Translations under genes and position numbers: made by a program
The notes under the pieces: model-generated
What the model saw: only the letters and a program-made list of their open reading frames with translations
Told to the model about the DNA's origin: nothing
The model's database searches: none
Shown here: piece by piece, positions 61,388 through 64,000 of the stretch
Position numbering within the stretch: the first letter of the stretch is position 1
Layout of the letters: every line of letters begins with the position of its first letter
DNA from: Prinia subflava
Lineage: Eukaryota; Chordata; Aves; Passeriformes; Cisticolidae
Assembly: GCF_021018805.1 (NCBI RefSeq)
Contig: NC_086253.1
Coordinates: 34,287,583 to 34,351,582, forward strand
Reading direction: 5' to 3'
Length of the DNA: 64,000 nt

Positions 61388-64000
61388 TAATATTACCTTA
61401 GGAAAATCTACTTCTTCCTTACACACAGCAAGATTCCTTAAAAAAAATTACAAACAGGAACAATAACATAATTGGAAGGAGGCACAGGAATTTTTTCATG
61501 CATAATTATCTTCTAACCCTTCCAAACTGAAAACTATTTGAGAATATTAGGAAGTCATAAGAATGTAAATATAATAAAGCACAAGCATAGAGACCAACTA
61601 ATGGGAAAATCTGAATTCATCCCACGGAAGGATTTTTTTTTCCCCATTGACCCAAAAATTTGATAACATTTGAGAATAATGTTTTGGAGACTTCTATCAG
61701 ACAGCTGCCTTAGAGACAAGATGTTCAGATCTTAGACTCCAAAGTAGCTCTGTAGCTCTTTGAATTACAGTGATCAAATTCAGATTTTAAAATGTAGCAG
61801 TAGCTGCCAAAAAATGGTAAAAGTACTGTCTGTTTGTCATACACACACAAGAAATACATATACTGTGTTGATGCGATGGAGAATATTCAAACTCCTGGTT
61901 TCACACATTTTTACAGTTTTCTCTCTCCTAGATCTTTCAGGTGTCTAGAACATTTTTCACAGAAGTAAAATGAACATGACAAAGGAGACATTTGATAAAG
62001 TTTCTTCAAAGATAGGCTCTGAAAATCTAAGTTGATGTGGTGTAATGGGAGAAATATTCTCAGAGAGAAAGCAACAGACAGATGATAGCCAAATAGGGCA
62101 CGAATACATGTTTTCTCTACAGAGAAAGCTCCCACAGAATTGTGCTGAAAAACATTATCCGGAGACTGAAGATGTTCTTGTTCACTGTCTCTTAGAACTA
62201 AAGCAATTTCTTCATATTTCTTCACATTTGAGTACAGAAGGAAGCAGAACAGTAAACTAGCTGAATGCCTGGCCTAACCAGTACCTCTCTTCTTGTGCTT
62301 TTATAGTAGCACAAGCTACGGCATCTCTTAACTCAAACTGCAAAGAGGCCACTGCCCTTTTTCCCCTCCACCCAAGCCACATGTTTGCAGTGCTTTATGT
62401 AGCAACAGTACATCAGGATGAGAGAAAAAATCAGCCAACTGATTTGCCTGGGTTTGTCTTTCATGAGTCCACAGAAGCAGCATATGAGGGGGAAAAAACC
62501 TCCTGGTTTCATACCTTCACTTCAAATAGGGTTCTGTCCTGTGAAAAATTCCAAGAGAAGCAAGTAGCAAAAGAGTGGTTGAAAAATGGAGAATTTCATA
62601 ACTTTGACCTTATTGTAAGGAGATTATAAATATATTTTTTGCAAGCACCTCAACTCACACAGGTTCACAGTGGGTCACTGAGCTGAAGAATTTCCCCATG
62701 CTAAATACCAGAGCTGGTGTGAGGAGTGAGGGAAATGGCACAGCTCAGGGAAAGATCTCTTTTGGTGCTGGACAAGTTATATAGTTTGGTTCCTTACACA
62801 CCAGCATATATAAAAGAACTAACATGGTTAAATATTCTATCAATATTATTCATAATAGTCACAAACCACTAACTTTTCTGTATAAAGTCAGGAAAATTAA
62901 TGAAGACTAGAATAGAACTGAAGAAAATTTGAAAACCTATAGGTAAATGAAGATCATTCACCTGCAGAAAGTATTTTGTTTAGACTGAAAAGCATATTTT
63001 TCTAACACACAATGTTGCTGGTTTACCATTGTGTATTGCTCATTATTTGAGACATACAGAATAAAAATAGGTATCCACTGAAAAAAATATTTCCATCTCC
63101 ACACTTCCAAAGCAAAATTTACTGCTTGTAACTTCCTCATAATAGCTGACTCTTCAAATCTAATTTTTTGCTTCAAATACTTTGGTATATTTACCAAATC
63201 TTATGTTCACAAATATTGTTCTGAAGAAATCACTTTCTTATTAAACATTTTTATTTACGGCATCCTCTGTAAAGCAGAGAATTTAACAAGGAATATATTG
63301 ATTCCGAGATAATAATAAATGGAAGCTGTGTTATCTACTTAGATTTTCCTCAGAAATAGGATCAAGTGATAAAGTAGTGTTGTGATTTGTAAAGGTCACA
63401 TGCTGGCAGATCAAATCAATCTTAATTTTGAGAATGGTGTAATATTAAAAAAAAAATCAATTTCTAAGTGCTGGATTCTTATCAATACCTAGCTTGAAAG
63501 AGCCAGTCATAACTGTAGCTCTAATTAAGATATTTTGATGAATTCACAGTATTAATTCCTACTCCTAAGATAAAAACCGTGTTGTGAGCAGTCTGTTTGC
63601 AGCAAGGTTATCTTTGCACTCAGATATATTCTGTCTCCACCTCTACCCTAGCTCCAATATTTTTTCCAGTGTTGTACTATTTTTAGTACTACTACAAAAA
63701 CAGCACACATTAAAAGAAAATTTAACAAAAAATTATGCAATTGCAAAAATCTATTTGCATTTGGATTTAATCTATTTAACAATATTCTGCAACGTGCATC
63801 TTGAACTCAGAGAGAGTTTAAAAAACCAATCTTTAAGCTTAAAAGACAAATTCAGTACAAGATAAACAAAGGACAGAGGACTGCTCTATCTCATTTGAAC
63901 TGCCTAAATGTGTTTCAAGGAGAAATGCCATTGAAATGGACAAACAAAACACTGTGGTTTAAGAGAAATACATGTGTTCTGTCCCTTTGAAATTAGTAAT

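Larger units (their letters stand above)
41632..64000 (-). other. TENM3: Presumed 5' intron or upstream region of TENM3
   Basis: The region lies 5' of the start exon in the gene's orientation. The acceptor at 41632 implies at least one more upstream non-coding exon, but I cannot place it with confidence. No CpG-island promoter is visible: the GC-richer patches (about 47950-48260, 54580-54960 and 60690-60900) contain few CpG pairs. A CR1 scrap at 58238 and CAAA repeats at 43.4 and 47.5 kb are the recognisable repeats. Two weak candidate exons are listed separately. The main promoter is probably beyond 64000. Confidence 0.65.

Noticed and set aside
62045..62629. Hydrophilic open frames on the plus strand
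   Set aside because: They look slightly protein-like but match nothing recognised and lack splice signals of quality.
1..64000. CRISPR arrays, bacterial operons, tRNA or rRNA genes, or a novel defence or biosynthetic system
   Set aside because: None visible. The window is vertebrate intron sequence around the first two coding exons of TENM3.

Overview
The window looks like intron-rich vertebrate DNA, most likely from a bird. It is AT-rich and has no operons or dense coding. The recognisable interspersed repeats are almost all CR1 LINE fragments, whose retained ends match the CR1 3' end found in birds, plus one old CORE-SINE/MIR-like element. I saw no Alu, B1 or L1. Turtles and crocodilians also carry CR1, so the species is not settled; the low repeat density favours a bird.

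One gene is recognisable: teneurin-3 (TENM3, also ODZ3/TEN-M3), a large type II transmembrane cell-adhesion protein, encoded on the minus strand. Its first coding exon (41329-41560, with about 71 nt of 5' leader to 41631) and second coding exon (26407-26685) are both present. Each has convincing splice signals and matching phase-1 junctions. Together they encode residues 1-170, the start of the cytoplasmic domain. The exons carrying the rest of the intracellular domain, the membrane span, the EGF repeats and the large extracellular YD-repeat region are not visible and should lie beyond position 1.

Layout, left to right: 1-26406 is TENM3 intron 3' of the second coding exon. It contains a GACA-rich A tract, a G-rich run, a degraded CR1 reverse-transcriptase fragment and a GATA microsatellite. 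26407-26685 is coding. 26686-41328 is a 14.6-kb intron with a 60-nt A homopolymer, a CORE-SINE, a CR1 3' end and several CR1 scraps. 41329-41631 is the start exon. 41632-64000 is presumed 5' intron or upstream sequence with another CR1 scrap and no recognised exon.

No previously undescribed multi-gene system was found. The most useful observation is the short 5' leader next to the TENM3 start. It holds four upstream ATGs: two are minimal ATG-stop pairs, and one opens an ORF that overlaps the main start. Two weak candidate exons, at 49570-49687 (-) and 54135-54290 (+), could be tested with transcript data.
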